From Rhynochetos jubatus (lineage: Eukaryota; Chordata; Aves; Eurypygiformes; Rhynochetidae), in NCBI GenBank assembly GCA_027574665.1, contig CM050654.1, positions 13,448,142 through 13,512,141 on the forward strand: a stretch of DNA of 64,000 nucleotides, written 5' to 3'. The translations under genes and the position numbers were made by a program. The notes beneath the pieces were generated by a model. The model was not told where the DNA came from and searched no databases. It saw only the letters and a program-made list of their open reading frames with translations. Positions 21,792 to 34,658 of this stretch are shown here, one piece after another (the first letter of the stretch is position 1; each line of letters begins with the position of its first letter).

Positions 21792-24090
21792 AAAAATGTG
21801 GTAATTCTGCCCTGTCATGACAACCACGTTGGGCACTGAAGTGCTGAGCTATGCAAGTGCTCTGACTGATCACTCTTTGCAGGAGTGAAGGTTTAGTCAA
21901 TACCCTTCTAAGAAATTGTTAAACAGAACAAGCCAGACTGTATTAATTGAGCTGGGACTTTAGACTGGGCAAGAATGTGGCCCTCAGGTGCTTGTGGACA
22001 CTGATTGCCTCCAGCTATTGGTAATGGCCACAAGGCATTTGCTAAGTGTTGCTTTGAGGGATGCGAAATGAGTTGTCGGCTCTCACCATGCTTTAAAATA
22101 TTCCTAAGCAGTGACTCAGTCTGTGACCATAGCAGGGCCTTTCATCTCAGCCAGCTTGAACTAGTCTTCAAGGTACTGGAAGGGCACAGTGGGGGGGTGA
22201 CAGGAATGGTCCCAGGTTACAGGTATAGGATGACTTCTAAACAACCAGAGACTTCCATGGCAGAAGTTCTTCACCCCAGAAAAGAGACTACAAAGAGGAA
22301 ATACAGAGCTCTACAAACTGTGAGCATCGTGAATGAAATAGATTGGAAACAACCGCTTATTTTTGCTTGGAATAAAACTAAGGTACTTCAAATGAAATGG
22401 GTAGGTGGCAGTTTCAGGGCCAAAGAGTATATGCTTTTTTCATACAAGAAGTATTTAAACTTAAACACATTGCCAAATATATTTTGATGGGAATGTCAAA
22501 AGCAGATCTGGTTCCAAAAAAAGTAAAATCATGATATAAAAATTGACTGAGAGCTATTAAACACAGAAATGACATTGCTGGCCCAGGAAGTCTCTCAGTC
22601 ATAGATATCTAGAAGTTGTCCAGAGAAGTCTGTACTGAAGGAGTGTCACTGGCCACCACCCAATGCTCTCCCGTAAGTCTGCTGTGTTAGCACCTGTCGA
22701 AGAAGGCATAGCATGTAAAATGCTTTTGTTTAACCTGCTTTGGTGGTTGTGTTGTCATCATGCAGAGATTTCTGAGCACTTAAGAAGCTTGGGTAGGACT
22801 TCTTTTCCCATGGCATTGACTTTTCCTTCCTTGATGTGCACTGTCATTAGAGAAGAATGTACTTGACTTGCTTGTGTGGGCCTACATGGACATGAAAAAA
22901 TGAAATTTATCCCGAGGCACAAGCATCCTGCCCTCAGGAGAAAGGAAGCATCCTTCTGTCTTGTGAGGCTTTCCACTGGCTTCAGTGGGATGATCGTGAT
23001 GACTAATGACTTAAAAGCAAACAAAGCAATACACAGATATTGGAGGTTGAAGGGAATGCATCCGACAAAACATGTTCTGGTTTTTGCCTTACCAGCACGA
23101 TTAGTGCAAATGTTTTGGTAACTACAGGTGGTCTGAAAAAAGACCCAGATTCAAAGAGGTGAACATTTAGGTTATTGCAGGAAGAAAGCAGAAAGCATGA
23201 CACAAGAGGATCTTGGTATGACGGTTCCTTTTTTTAATACTGACTCTTTTTTTTTTTTTCCCCCTGGCTGCATATTTTATTAGAGAGTAATATATTCTCC
23301 CCTGCTGTGGAGCTGTATTAGTTTTTCAACAAAAGGCACAAGGGGCCCAACAATGCACAGATAAAATCATACTGAGCTGTGCTTCCTGGAATTTGGCACA
23401 TCAAATGGGGCTTTGTTGGGTGGTTAAAGAGCCTGTTTCGTTCGGATCCTATTTTGACAGAACGCATTGTTTTTGGAGACCCTGGGAATTATGCCCATAA
23501 AATGCATTCAGCGGTTACATTTATGAGGCTCAATTCAGCACTGGTATGGGTGTTGTCTGGGGACCTTTAAAGGCCAGACATGAAAGCAGTGCTGTAATCC
23601 TTGTGTTGAATCTCATCTGCTGCACCGGGCTGTCTCTCCTGGCGCAGCACATCCACTGCTGTGAGAGGAGGTCTGGGGGGTAGTCGGGGGTCCAAGAAGC
23701 CCCCTTCATCTTGTACTGCCAGAGCGAAGGAGCTTGTGCTCTGCATGGCGGGTTGGCCAGGGGCTTAGGGTTGGTGGGCTGTGCTCAACACCCATCCAGA
23801 GGAAAGGCTGTGGTGGTAGGGAAGGATAAAGGTTGTGAGCCCCCAAACTGATGTGCAAGACACCAGCCAGGATTGCAGCCCCCTGTTTTGGCCAGTGCTG
23901 CGGGCATGTTGCCCAGAACCTGTTGCTAAGGACAGTGGGTCTTTCCAAGTGGTGCCAGGCTGGTGGGGCTCAGCACCAAAGCCTCCAGGGCTTCTTTTGA
24001 GCTGCCTGGCTGGATGTGGGGTGGATGGTGGTAGCCCTGACTGGCAGGACCAGTTCCTGGGCAGGAAAGAGAAGGAGAGGTTGGTCTTAC

Positions 24091-24170
24091 CTTGAATTCA
24101 GGGTAGGCTCTCCTTTCATGGATGTTATTTGCCACCAAAATCCTCTCTGTTGTGCTCACTTCCTTCTTCC
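24091..24170 (-). CDS. Candidate coding exon, unidentified
   Basis: This is an 80-base minus-strand segment with a strong donor (AAG|GTAAGA below 24091) and a C-rich acceptor tract ending CCTAG above 24170. It reads 26 complete codons after two bases and includes ERILVANNIHERRAYPEFK. It ends in phase 0, which would fit the candidate at 7299-7406 if both belonged to one minus-strand gene. I recognise no family. Support is weak. Confidence 0.17.
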
Positions 24171-25166
24171 CTAGGCTATGGTGGGTGTGGTTGAGGGTAC
24201 CAATTTAATATTTCTGTGTAACACTTTCTAACAATATTCATAGTTATCTAAGCTGTGTATAGTTGCTCAACATGACATAAATATCCTAGAGCATTACATG
24301 TGTTCTGTGTAACACTATAGGTCCTTCCTCCTGCACTGCGCCCACCTCTGCTGCAATGAGGACCACAGCTCAGAGTGCTATGCAGAATTTATTTTATGTA
24401 ATAGCAGTTCCTAAAAGATGGCAATAATGATTTTTGACAGCTTTAGAGAGGGACTGCCATATACTGGCAATGTGTTTTGTGAGTATTAGTAAGCAGAAGA
24501 TAAGTAAAATACAGATGAACAATTTCTAAAATACTCAAAGTTCTGTTGGGTAAAGTGTCCACTGATATTCCTTCATGGACTTCAGGAATGGTGCACCACC
24601 AATAATTATGTACATTTTAGCACACGCTAAACTGCTGAAGATGAGCTTTCACCTGGATCAGTGTCCTCCTTTACTACATGGCTGTGGGATTTCTGACATG
24701 GGAGAGCAGTTTTGCTTTGGGGCTGGGGAGACACGAGCACGAGAACCCCCTGTGTGGGAGGAGTTTGGGCTTGGATCCTGTTTAGGCCACCCATGGGATT
24801 GCACCATCTGCCTCTATGGTGTGACCACTCCTGTGGGACACTGCCAGTTGTTCAGAGCCTGTGGAGAATAAAGCCTTTCCCTCCTTCCCTCCAACATTTC
24901 AGAGCTTCTGAAGTGTAGGGAAGTTCTGAACTAGAGAGCACTGTAGGCCTCTGAAATTAATTGACACTCTCCTGGGTTTTGAGTGAAACAGAAAACTAGC
25001 AGTATGTGCTGATGGATTTCTTACAAGGTTTTGACTATATGAGTTTGGTTACACCAGATGAAGACGTACAAACTCTTGCTGTATTGAATTTCCTGTATTG
25101 CAGCTGTTGGTTGTATATATGATTATTTTATTTTTATTTTTGACATTTTCTGGCTGGCAGTACTGT

Positions 25167-25182
25167 AAAAAAAAAAAAAAAA
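25167..25182 (+). repeat. A16 homopolymer tract
   Basis: Sixteen A residues following an AT-rich stretch. No mobile element is recognisable upstream. Confidence 0.9.
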
Positions 25183-28100
25183 GTTTAGCTAGAGTGGAGC
25201 TACACTTTCAAAGCAAAAACCCGAGTGTTCTGGTTCCTGGCATAGCTTGCTTTATTACCTGAAGTGATGCCAGCTACACTACTTGTTTGCAGCTCTCCTG
25301 GAGAGAGTGGTACTTCATGAAAATCAGGCCCCTCCAGGGTGTGGCAGGGAGGGTATAGTAAAATAAAAAGCCCAAACTTGCCCATCACTTTTGAAGTTAA
25401 GGAACTTAATCAGTTTATATTAATTTGGCCCCACTTATTAAAATGTGTAAGGTTGTGTGTAATTATGTTGTTACGAGAAATCTTAAAGTTAAAACTAGAC
25501 ACAATGTTTTGTAGTGCTAATTGGTGAATGCTAGCTTGGAAGGTCTGTGGCTTGTCACCAGGGCACATCTTTATTCTGGTTTTACAGTAGTCTCCTTCCT
25601 TTTCTGCTGGCCACCTTACTTTCTTCAGATAAATGGGGAGCAATGCTTCCTTCTCCTGTCTGATGTTGCAGTCTGATGGATTTGAGGTCAAGCTCGAGGT
25701 ATGGCTCCTTTGGGTGTGAAGTAGGTCTTGGAGGTGCCGGAAGCTTGGAGAGTAGCCCGGAGGTGCTAAGCACTGTTACAGAATTAGGCCTGTTGTGAAC
25801 ACAGATGGGAATACCGAAGTTCTTCTAACTGGTTCCATGTGGCACTTCTGTCAGCACCACCACACCAAATGACCTGTTGCACAGAAATCCTTTAAGATGA
25901 CCAGCTCCAAAATACATTGAACCTTTGCAGTCTCTTTACTAGCATTGACCCAACACAGTGCTTCAACCTGTCTGCTCTGAGCTGGGATGTAAAAGGCTGT
26001 ATAGTAAGATGGAATCTTTTAAACTATAGCAAGTAGGTATTAGGGAAAATGAGTGATGAAGCCTATAGAAATCCTGAATGAAAACCAGTGATAGAGTGCA
26101 TTTACCACTGAAACTGTAGTGGGTCAGACAGATTAAAAGTCAGGTTAATAACGTGCTTTCCAGAGGACCTTACTTGCAGAATTCTTGCTTGTCCAAAGGT
26201 TTTTCTTTCAGAGACACTTAGAATTAGTGTTGCTTCATGTTAAGTGTGTAATTTTAGCTCTTCTCAGCTGTTTGTTGTGTCCTTTCAGCTAATAGAAACA
26301 AAATGAATCATCTTTATCTATTTTAGCAATGTTTTCTCTGTCTTAGCTAATGAGATTTCCTTGTAGATAATTCTTGAATTAGTTAGCAGTGTTTACAAAC
26401 CACAGACCTGGGTTAGATACCTGAAAAGATAATGAGAGGAAAAGGAAAAAAACCCAATGTACTGAAAGATAATTTAAACAGCTCTGTGTTTTGCAACACA
26501 TGCATAAAATAGCCTGGAAAAATGTTGGCGCTGCACAGCAAAGCTTCCTATGTATAACAAAGGCCTGTGTAACTAGAATTCACCGCCTCTGCAGTTATAC
26601 ATTATGGTACTGTCATTTATTTAATAATTACATTCTTTTTCAGTGGGAATCTTGCTTTTTCCTGCCATACAGTATTGTGTTGATTCCTGTTGCTTTAATA
26701 TTTTACTGTCTGCTATGGTACTAATGGTAATCTGATGACTTCGGATAAACACATTCGTTTCCCTCTTGCTCTGTTGATTTATCTATGAGAAGTGAAGTAT
26801 GTTTCTCAGTGAGGTGATGTAGTTTACTTGAAAGACTTCTCTCAAAGGGATTGCCATGAGCTTACTGTCACCTGTGGGTGGAATGTAGACATCTGGAGCA
26901 GCATGAGACACCAACCTGTGCACAAAACCTCCCAGGTTTGTTGGGGAGAGGTGAGAGGTGGACATGGTCTGATTTGCTTTGCTGGATGAACTTAAATTGC
27001 ATAAGGAGATGGTGACGCCTTGTGCCTGCATACAAGAGACTTTTTAATTAAAAGTTGAATCTATTAGCATAGGGATGCCAGGAGAAAACAAAGTTATTTT
27101 TAAAGCTTCCTTTCATTCAGAAGCTATTTTTGAAATGCTAATGGTGGTATATTTGCCTTGTGCTGCTGTATCATAAGCAAAATTTGCAAATGTTTAAATG
27201 CTATCCTATTTTGACACTTGGCAACTCCAGCTGAAATTCCACTGACATGTTTTTACAGCTTGTTATTACACGCAGTGAAGCCCCAGCCTGGATAAATACT
27301 TAGCATTGTGAAGGCACACGCGTTTAGTATATGCAGTGTCTCTTTAGAGCCCCACAGAATGGTTCAGTTGTCACTGAAGCAAGATCCCTGTGGTCTGCAG
27401 TTGGAGTTTTAGTAGGTGATCATTGGGCAGTGCCCTGCGGTGTTTGTTCTGAGAGCAATTAAAAGCCCTTATGTTGAATTTTAGCCTGGAAGAAGATTTA
27501 TAAAGACATAGTGATTATTGTAAGAGGTTTTTGTGCTTTACTGAGTACAGAAACCACTTTGAATGAGAAGAACCTAAGTCTCTGTGGACTTAGGCATGCT
27601 TTGCAGTGGGTGTTCTGCCAGGGCAGGGATTTCTGCACCAAAGGATGAGAAGTACTCAAGAGGGGAGTTTTGTTGCCCATTTTAGTATCTGTACTGGAGA
27701 ATCTTTCCCTGGCAAACCCAGGAAGGTTTAGGTCCCTATGGAGTTGAGCAAACTGGAGATTGCTCTTTTTGGGGAAGCGCTAGCTTTTATAGGAGAGCAA
27801 ACAGCCCACTGAACTGCGAGATGCTGAGTGCACAAGTACTTCACTGAGTTAGGGCTTAAATAGCCTGGACTTGGACTCCAGACTTGGAGTCACAAAGTAC
27901 AGTGACTCTCTTATCTACAGTTTCTGCAGTCTGCTGATTTTGAATTTGCGCAGCTGAGGCTTCCATTTGAATGGCAAGGAAATTGTGAGAGCTTTCAGCA
28001 TCCCATCAGCCTCTGAACACTGGCACAGATAATATGTCTTTTCTGTTGACTGCCCTACGCTAAGTTGCTGGTAATTTTTATGACAACATTTAAGCCTTTC

Positions 28101-30635
28101 TCACCAGAAAAATATACAGACAGGTGTGTCATAAGGCACTTCATGTTCTCCCAGCTCTCATGGCCTTTTCCTCCACCAGGGAGCTGAAGTCCTGGGAAGA
28201 GAATAAGCAGAAGTGTAGCTAAAAATGATGACAATTTAATGATAACAGTAAGTCAATCTCTACTCTAATTCCATTCTGCAGATCAGAGTTGCCCTAAGGA
28301 AGAATTTGGCCAAATCTATCTAATACCAACAGGAAGCTTTTCCCGTCAGGGACCATTTTGGACATGTGTACCCGTCATGAATGGTGCAGGCACTTAGAGT
28401 GAACAGAGATACATCTGGGTTACAGTTTCAGCTTCACCTGACAACTCAGATATCTTTGGCTGTGGTTTGGCTCTGCCAGTTAATTCAATAACAGTAAAAG
28501 AGAAAAACCTGCCTGTGGAGCTGAGGGGTGGCACGGTGATGGGCAACCCAAGGAGCTTTTGAAGAACCATCTCTGCACGGCTCAGCTGATAGAGCAATGC
28601 TGTGGTTACAGGGCTTTTATTGCTTAAATCACTTGGGTTGTCTTCATACCCTTTCAGGAGCAGTTGCTGAACGCATCTTGAATCTGCTCCAGGGATCTGG
28701 GCTGCGAGGTATCCCATCCATAGGGCTTTCCATCTCCCCTCTCACAGTGGTGGCAGCTTAAAACTCTGTGAAACGTTTTCCTGTGCAGTGCTTTGCACTT
28801 AAGCAATGGCTGAGCATTTTGCAGACATGAAAAACTTGAGTAGGTGAAGGGAATGGCCCAGGCATTCATGAGCTGAGGTTGAAAAGGCCCCCCAGGATAT
28901 TTCGTACATTAAGCTGCAGGCACTTCTGTGGAAGCCTGGAGAGCCAGGCTGTAACTGTGGGCCAATGTATGTGGGAAAGGCAGAGGAGTATCGAGTGGGG
29001 TGGCTGGAGGAACAAAGAGAATTAGGTGCTTGCTGCTGAGTATTTCCTAATGTGTGTAAGATCTAAGGAAAAGGGTGGTACAAATGGTGTGATGGGGAGG
29101 TAAGAGAAGATTCAAAAACCTCTCAAGCCTTTGTTGGGTTGATAGTGCTCTCTGGAAAACCAAAGGATTCTTATCTTCTTACTTAAATATGTAACTATGG
29201 AAAATTCACACCACCACTGGAATGGTGAGTCATAAAACAATTGCAGTTGATCAGCAGAATGGCTAACACTGTAATATAAGTAAAGGATCCTGCCATCTTT
29301 TAAAAATACTGCTTTCCAATGCACTGAACTGTACAACTTGTATGGTCTGGCCGGCTTTCCAGCTGTAATGAGTACGTACTTCTCTTATAAGCGCATGGGG
29401 ATTGTTGAACGGCAGCTGTCCTTTGGCATTGCATCTCTCCAGGTAGGCTCCTTGCTGTGAATGGAGGCAGTGCTGCTCCCCCAAGGAGCAAGGGGCAGGG
29501 AGCAGCAAAGAAAAGAAAAAAATTTCTTTAGTGTCTGCTTGTTCTGAAAAGCTTTGCCTGCCTGCATGCTAAAAATAAAAATAGTTCCCTCTTCTACTGA
29601 GCACGGTAGCATCTGCCTGCCATAGACAGGCAGTGCCAGCTTCCAAGTTGTTGTGAGACCTCATTTGTTGGGTGGAAGAACAATTGAAAATGTTCGTAAG
29701 GTAAACGATGTAAATATGGAGGAATGTTTGTGAATGATCAGGAGAGCGCAGGACTGCTAGGGGTGACAGTTTGAAAAATGTGGCTTTGTATGGGGCTTTA
29801 GTGAGGTTCTGGAGCCAAGCTCTGTTTATAATAACCTGCAAAGTGAAAAGCTCAGGAAAGGATCAATGTGAAGCATTTAGTGTTAGGATGCTTTGTCAGT
29901 GATTAATGGAACTTGGCTACTTTTGCTGCTTGGCAGTTTTACCTCTGTGCAGTGCCTGTTACCCTGTGGACCATCTATAATTGCACTGTCTGTGGCCGTT
30001 CATTCCCACAGCACAAACCAGGACAGAGCAAACAACTCTGGTGTCCTGCTGGTTGGTCAACTTTTTAATCAAGTACATATTCACTGTGACAAAGCAGCAG
30101 ACATTTTTAGTTTTTTTGTTTTTAATGACTTAAAAAGATGTCTTTGGGCAGGTACAACACCTTTTTGGACTGTTACTGATCACTGCTGTTATCTTGGATG
30201 CAATGAGTTTTGGAGTTCAACTTCATCCCCCTGAAAGACGTTTGTTTATTGTTATCCTGAAGCTTACCTCCATTTTCAGCCTGGTGCCGGTCCTGGTGTA
30301 AATTAATGGAACTGCAATGGCTTCATTCAAGTTGGGTATACCTCCAGGGAAGGGTTTGAAGAAGCCCACAGCTGGACGCGTGAGTCCTTGGGGTGTTGGC
30401 CCTGGCCGTGGCTGGAGGAGCTCGCTGGCTCCATGGGGAGGATGTGCCTAGGCACAGGCAGAAGGTGCTGAGAAAACTTGCAGGGCTGTTGGGAGGATCT
30501 GGGCCCACTGTGCTGCAGGACCTTCCTAACCTCACTTCCGTAAGGGAAGGAGCAGTGCTGGCTACAAGCTGGCTGGGGAGGCCTGGGGTCGAGCAGCGGG
30601 GAGCCTGACCGGAGCAGCATCAGCAGGAGCCACGG

Positions 30636-30643
30636 TGACGTCA
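30636..30643. promoter_or_regulatory. Perfect CRE palindrome TGACGTCA
   Basis: The full 8-bp cyclic-AMP response element lies within a locally GC-rich and CpG-containing stretch (about 30360-30660). CREB/ATF factors bind this site when it is accessible. No transcription start is evident nearby, so function is unproven. Confidence 0.45.
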
Positions 30644-32026
30644 TCTGCCAGAAATTTATTTTCCTGGGGAATAAGGATTCCCCAGTAATGATGATGGGGT
30701 GGTCCCACCCAGTCAGAGGGGCTTTCCTGAGTTTTGTTGCTTTTATTTAGTCCTTGCCAGTCATAACTGTTAAGTACAGATGAAGCCTGGTTTTGCTATC
30801 ATTTCTTGATAAACTTTCCAGGTCATGAAAGAATCTTTCTTTTCTCAGTATTTCTGGCCTTGGTTACTAGATACAGTGGCAGGACGTGGAGGACCGGTTG
30901 GATATCACAGTCCCACCTGAAACAAAAGCAGCATTTTTGTAGGCATTCATCTGTGGAAAGAGCTGTATTTGTGCTAGGAGAGAGCATTTTCCCTCCTTGC
31001 CTGCTCCCCCCAGTAAAGCTCTCTGCATCTCTGCCAGCCTTTTGTGGAAGAGGCAGCTGCTGGCGGGCTGCCAGCTGGGCTCCTCATGCTGTCTCCGGAG
31101 GTTGTGGGGATGCTTCTGCTGCCCCAGAGGAGCAGGAGGGTGGCTGGGAACCAAATCAGTCACTGCTGGTTGTTTCTGTTACGTGCCGGAGGAAGTCCCT
31201 TTGCAAGCGTGGGGCTGTGTGGCTTCTGTGGCTTTCAAAACTTGGCAGTTCCTCCAGATTATGGAAAGTGTGCATAATGAGGAAAGACAGAGAAGAAAAA
31301 ATATCTTCCTGCCATGCTGCCTTGCAAGGTGGTTCTTCAGTCATGCTTGTGTTAAGAAAGCACCTGGAAGTGGAGAGGACAGGCACCCACATCTGCCTAC
31401 ACATGTCAGCCCCAGCCAGGAGACCCAACCGATCAGCTGTGCATCCTCCTTGCCATACACCAGAGTTTTATCCCGATGCTGGAGGGGGGACAGCTGGTGT
31501 CTTGGGCACTGCAGTCCTTTAGGGGAAGTTTGGGTCTTTCACACTCACCCTGTGTCTGTCTTGTTTGCCTAGGAGCTACATTTTGCATTCTTTTTATTTG
31601 ACATGTTTAATGACAGGGTTTAAACAGCATATCAGATAATTAGCTCTCAATGCATAATTTAACTCCACTGCTAGGAGTATGGGAAAGTGCCTTGCCCTTG
31701 CTTAACATAATAGGCGAAAGGCAATGTATTAAATTTGGTGTGGTTTGATAACAAAATAAATGTCTTTATCTCAGTTCAGGGCCCTATGAATGTTCAAGAG
31801 CTTGCTCTGCTGTCACCTGCCAGTTGGTACCACACTGGTTATAATGGATTTTGCTACAAAAGAAATAGCAGATCAAAGGCCTGGTGAGGGCTCAGTGGTT
31901 CCAGTTACTGTCTGTAGTGGTCTGAACAGCAGTAATGGCAATAGATAGATCAGCATGCATAAGTTACAAGAACCATCATGCAATACTGAACGGTCTGTCT
32001 GCAAATAGGTGCTGGCATAGCGTCAG

Positions 32027-32096
32027 GTGTATGTAGTGTGTATGTAGTGTGTATGTAGTGTGTATGTAGTGTGTATGTAGTGTGTATGTAGTGTGT
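32027..32096 (+). repeat. 11-bp minisatellite
   Basis: Six perfect head-to-tail copies of GTGTATGTAGT at 32027-32092, followed by a broken start of a seventh. Because 11 is not a multiple of 3, translation in any open frame gives an 11-residue repeat. The copies are identical, so the array is young and probably length-polymorphic. Confidence 0.97.
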
Positions 32097-34402
32097 CTGT
32101 GCCTGGGGCACTGGTGTGGCAGAGCCCAAACGTGAAGCTACAGGCTCTACTGACAGACCAAGGGGCAGCTTGACAATAATTTCCTCCCATTGCCGTGGTG
32201 AATGAATAGTTTCCTGTAGCATCATTTGTTCTGGGATGAAAGTGTTACTGTTTGTTCAGTGATGGCAGGCAGTGAGAAAATACTCCTGTGCTTTGTTTCT
32301 AAGCTGATTAAAAATGTGGGGGAGAGACGATTCCCTTACCGTTTTTGGCAGTTCCAGAAATAACCGTGGTTGAAATCTGCATGACTTTCATGTTGCCTCT
32401 TTGAGGTTTTGTTGGCTCAGACAGTCGAGAGCAGGAAAATTGGTGCCAGGGTGTAAGCCTGACTGAATACAAATAGCTGTGCTGTCCAACCGCGGTGGCA
32501 CACGTTTCCTTTCTGAAGAGCCATGCAGCTATTATACAACATAGTGCTTCTCTAGTGTTTTGGGGTTTTTTTTTTTTCAGTCCAGGTTGCTTTATTTTTG
32601 CTCCTCAAGTTCTGGACACAGTGGATCCTCTTGCCTGGTCTACCAGCTTAAAGACAGCAGACTTCAATTTGCTTCCATTTGAGTCAAAAACTGTCCTGAC
32701 CTCCATGTGAAGAGAATCCTCTTCTGTGCAGCTTTGCACTTCCGTGGGATAAATACAATGTTTAGGCACTTGTAGACCGTACAAATCCTATCACTTTTCT
32801 TTGTGAATGAACATGCTAGCTCTGATTCAGGGCCAGAATAGCTGAAATAGCATTTAGTGTATTTACAAATGAGCTCTGCTGCCTTCATCAGCAACAGCAA
32901 GTTACCATCTACTGCTCTAGGTGCCAATTTTCTCATTAGGTGTTTTAATGAACACAGAAAGGTTTAAATTTATTCTTATTTCCAGTGTTCTTGTGGTAAA
33001 CACAACTCTAGATACACAGGAACCATGGCTTCTAGAGCAGGTTTTGGTTTTGAATGTAGGCTGCATTAGTGAGTGTAGGAATTACAAAACCAGACTCATC
33101 ACTTCAACTAAAATACCATGTAGACCAAATTGAAAAGGTCTATTTCTAAAGCTTCTTAAAAAAAAAAAAAGTGAGGTAGCTAAGAGATGTCAGGGGGATT
33201 TGTGGTGAACAGTGATTACAATATCAGAACAGTGTTGGCAGCTGCTCTGCTGCCATGCTGAAAAAACATTGTTACCTCACTGTGCCTATGCGAGAGATCT
33301 TTTGGGGATATGCTTTAGTCACAGGGAAGACCTCCTCCTGTTGTTGTTTTTGCAAATTAAACTCCTTTCCATATTACATTAAATTTAATGAAGGTTTTCC
33401 CCTTCTCCCATGTTTATTTTTAAAAAAATTTTCTTCCTGTACGTATTTATTCTTTACCTATCTTCCATATTAGAGTTAGGATCAAAGGAGAAGGTTTTGG
33501 GGGCAAATGAATGGAAATCCCATAAATTCTGAGATTTTTCTGAAGAATAAATTGCTGTCTTCCAATCCTTTGCTGTTTTCCTATGCCTCTGAGCCAGGTG
33601 GAGGTGTCAGTGCCAGAAGGAGCTATGGGAGGCACCTCCACAGCATTGTCCCTTTACCTGTGGTTTACTTGTTGGTAACGGGGAGATTCTTGTGTATTTT
33701 AACCCAGTCAGTGGCTCACTGCCCTTTTACTTCAGTCCTTTGGTGGCCAGCTTTGTCCTCTGGTGGTGGTGTGATCCTCCTTCCACTCTTCCAGTTCTGC
33801 CTTCTCTCAGTGCTGCTTCTTCGTCCCTTGCTGCCTCCCTCCCACCACTCCAGGACCCATTTCTTAGTCCCATATTTAGTAGATGTTAATCTGTTTTTTT
33901 AATAAAAATCTAAGCTTCACTGTGTTGAGTGAAAAGTAACTCTGTTTTGTACAGTCCTATACAGTCTCCATTTGTGGTCTGATGTTCCAGTACTGTCGTC
34001 CGTGCTGCATCATGCGAGGGGACTAGTGAGGTTTAATTATTTGCAATAATTAATGTGTGGTTTTTTTAATTCTTCATTTAAACACCTCGGTGCTTAATGC
34101 AACTTGCTCTTAATCAGCTGGCTTCATTCAGTTACTCTTAATCTAACTCAAATGCTTTTGAACACTGCAATTTCACTTAATTTCTGCAGGAGATGAACAG
34201 ACTGCCTTTATTTCTTATCAGCTGGGTAAACTGAAAAGATAGATCACATCAACCCTCTGTGCTCCCCTGAGGGCTTCCGTTGCCTTTTGGTACGGGGTCA
34301 AATTTGCCCTGGTTTGTGAAGGTATGTGCGAGTTTGTTCTGGCCTAACTCTGTGGTACCTCTTCTGCTCCCCTAACTCCTTGGTGCTGCTGTCTCTCTGC
34401 AG

Positions 34403-34658
34403 TGGTGTCATGTGCCACTTCTGCCATCAGGAAGGGCTTTTCTGTATCGTAGAGAACTTGTCGCCAACTGTGGTGTCGGTGCAGCAGTGCTTAACCATAA
34501 TGTGCCAACTTCGCTGCTGCACCAAGAAGAGCAGGGAGAGCAGAAGGGTTCAGCCCCCCACCCATGGCATCCCTCTGGCTGCTCTGTCCCTAGGCGGTGC
34601 CTGCCTGGCCGTATGTGCTCCTCACTGCTGAGACTGAGGTCAGCAGCATTTGGCCAAG
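34403..34658 (+). CDS. Candidate coding exon, unidentified
   Basis: A very good acceptor (pyrimidine run CTGTCTCTCTGCAG ending at 34402) and a strong donor (CAAG|GTGAGG after 34658) bound 256 bases. These read open in phase 0 for 85 codons plus one base, starting WCHVPLLPSGRAFLYRR. A second frame is open over most of the same interval and starts upstream near 34326 with a hydrophobic, signal-like stretch. The competing frames and the raised GC suggest chance openness. No domain is recognised. Confidence 0.2.

Larger units (their letters stand above)
20919..32026. other. Non-coding sequence, no gene seen
   Basis: Long unique interval. It has a 160-codon plus frame at 22005-22487 and a 238-codon plus frame at 30806-31522, both without recognisable domains or a supporting gene context. 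GC content rises in 23.6-24.1 kb and 30.3-31.5 kb, which lengthens chance frames. Homopolymer tracts occur at 21757-21775 and 25167-25182. Confidence 0.5.

Noticed and set aside
32027-32096. CRISPR-like array
   Set aside because: The 11-bp units are contiguous with no spacers. It is a minisatellite.
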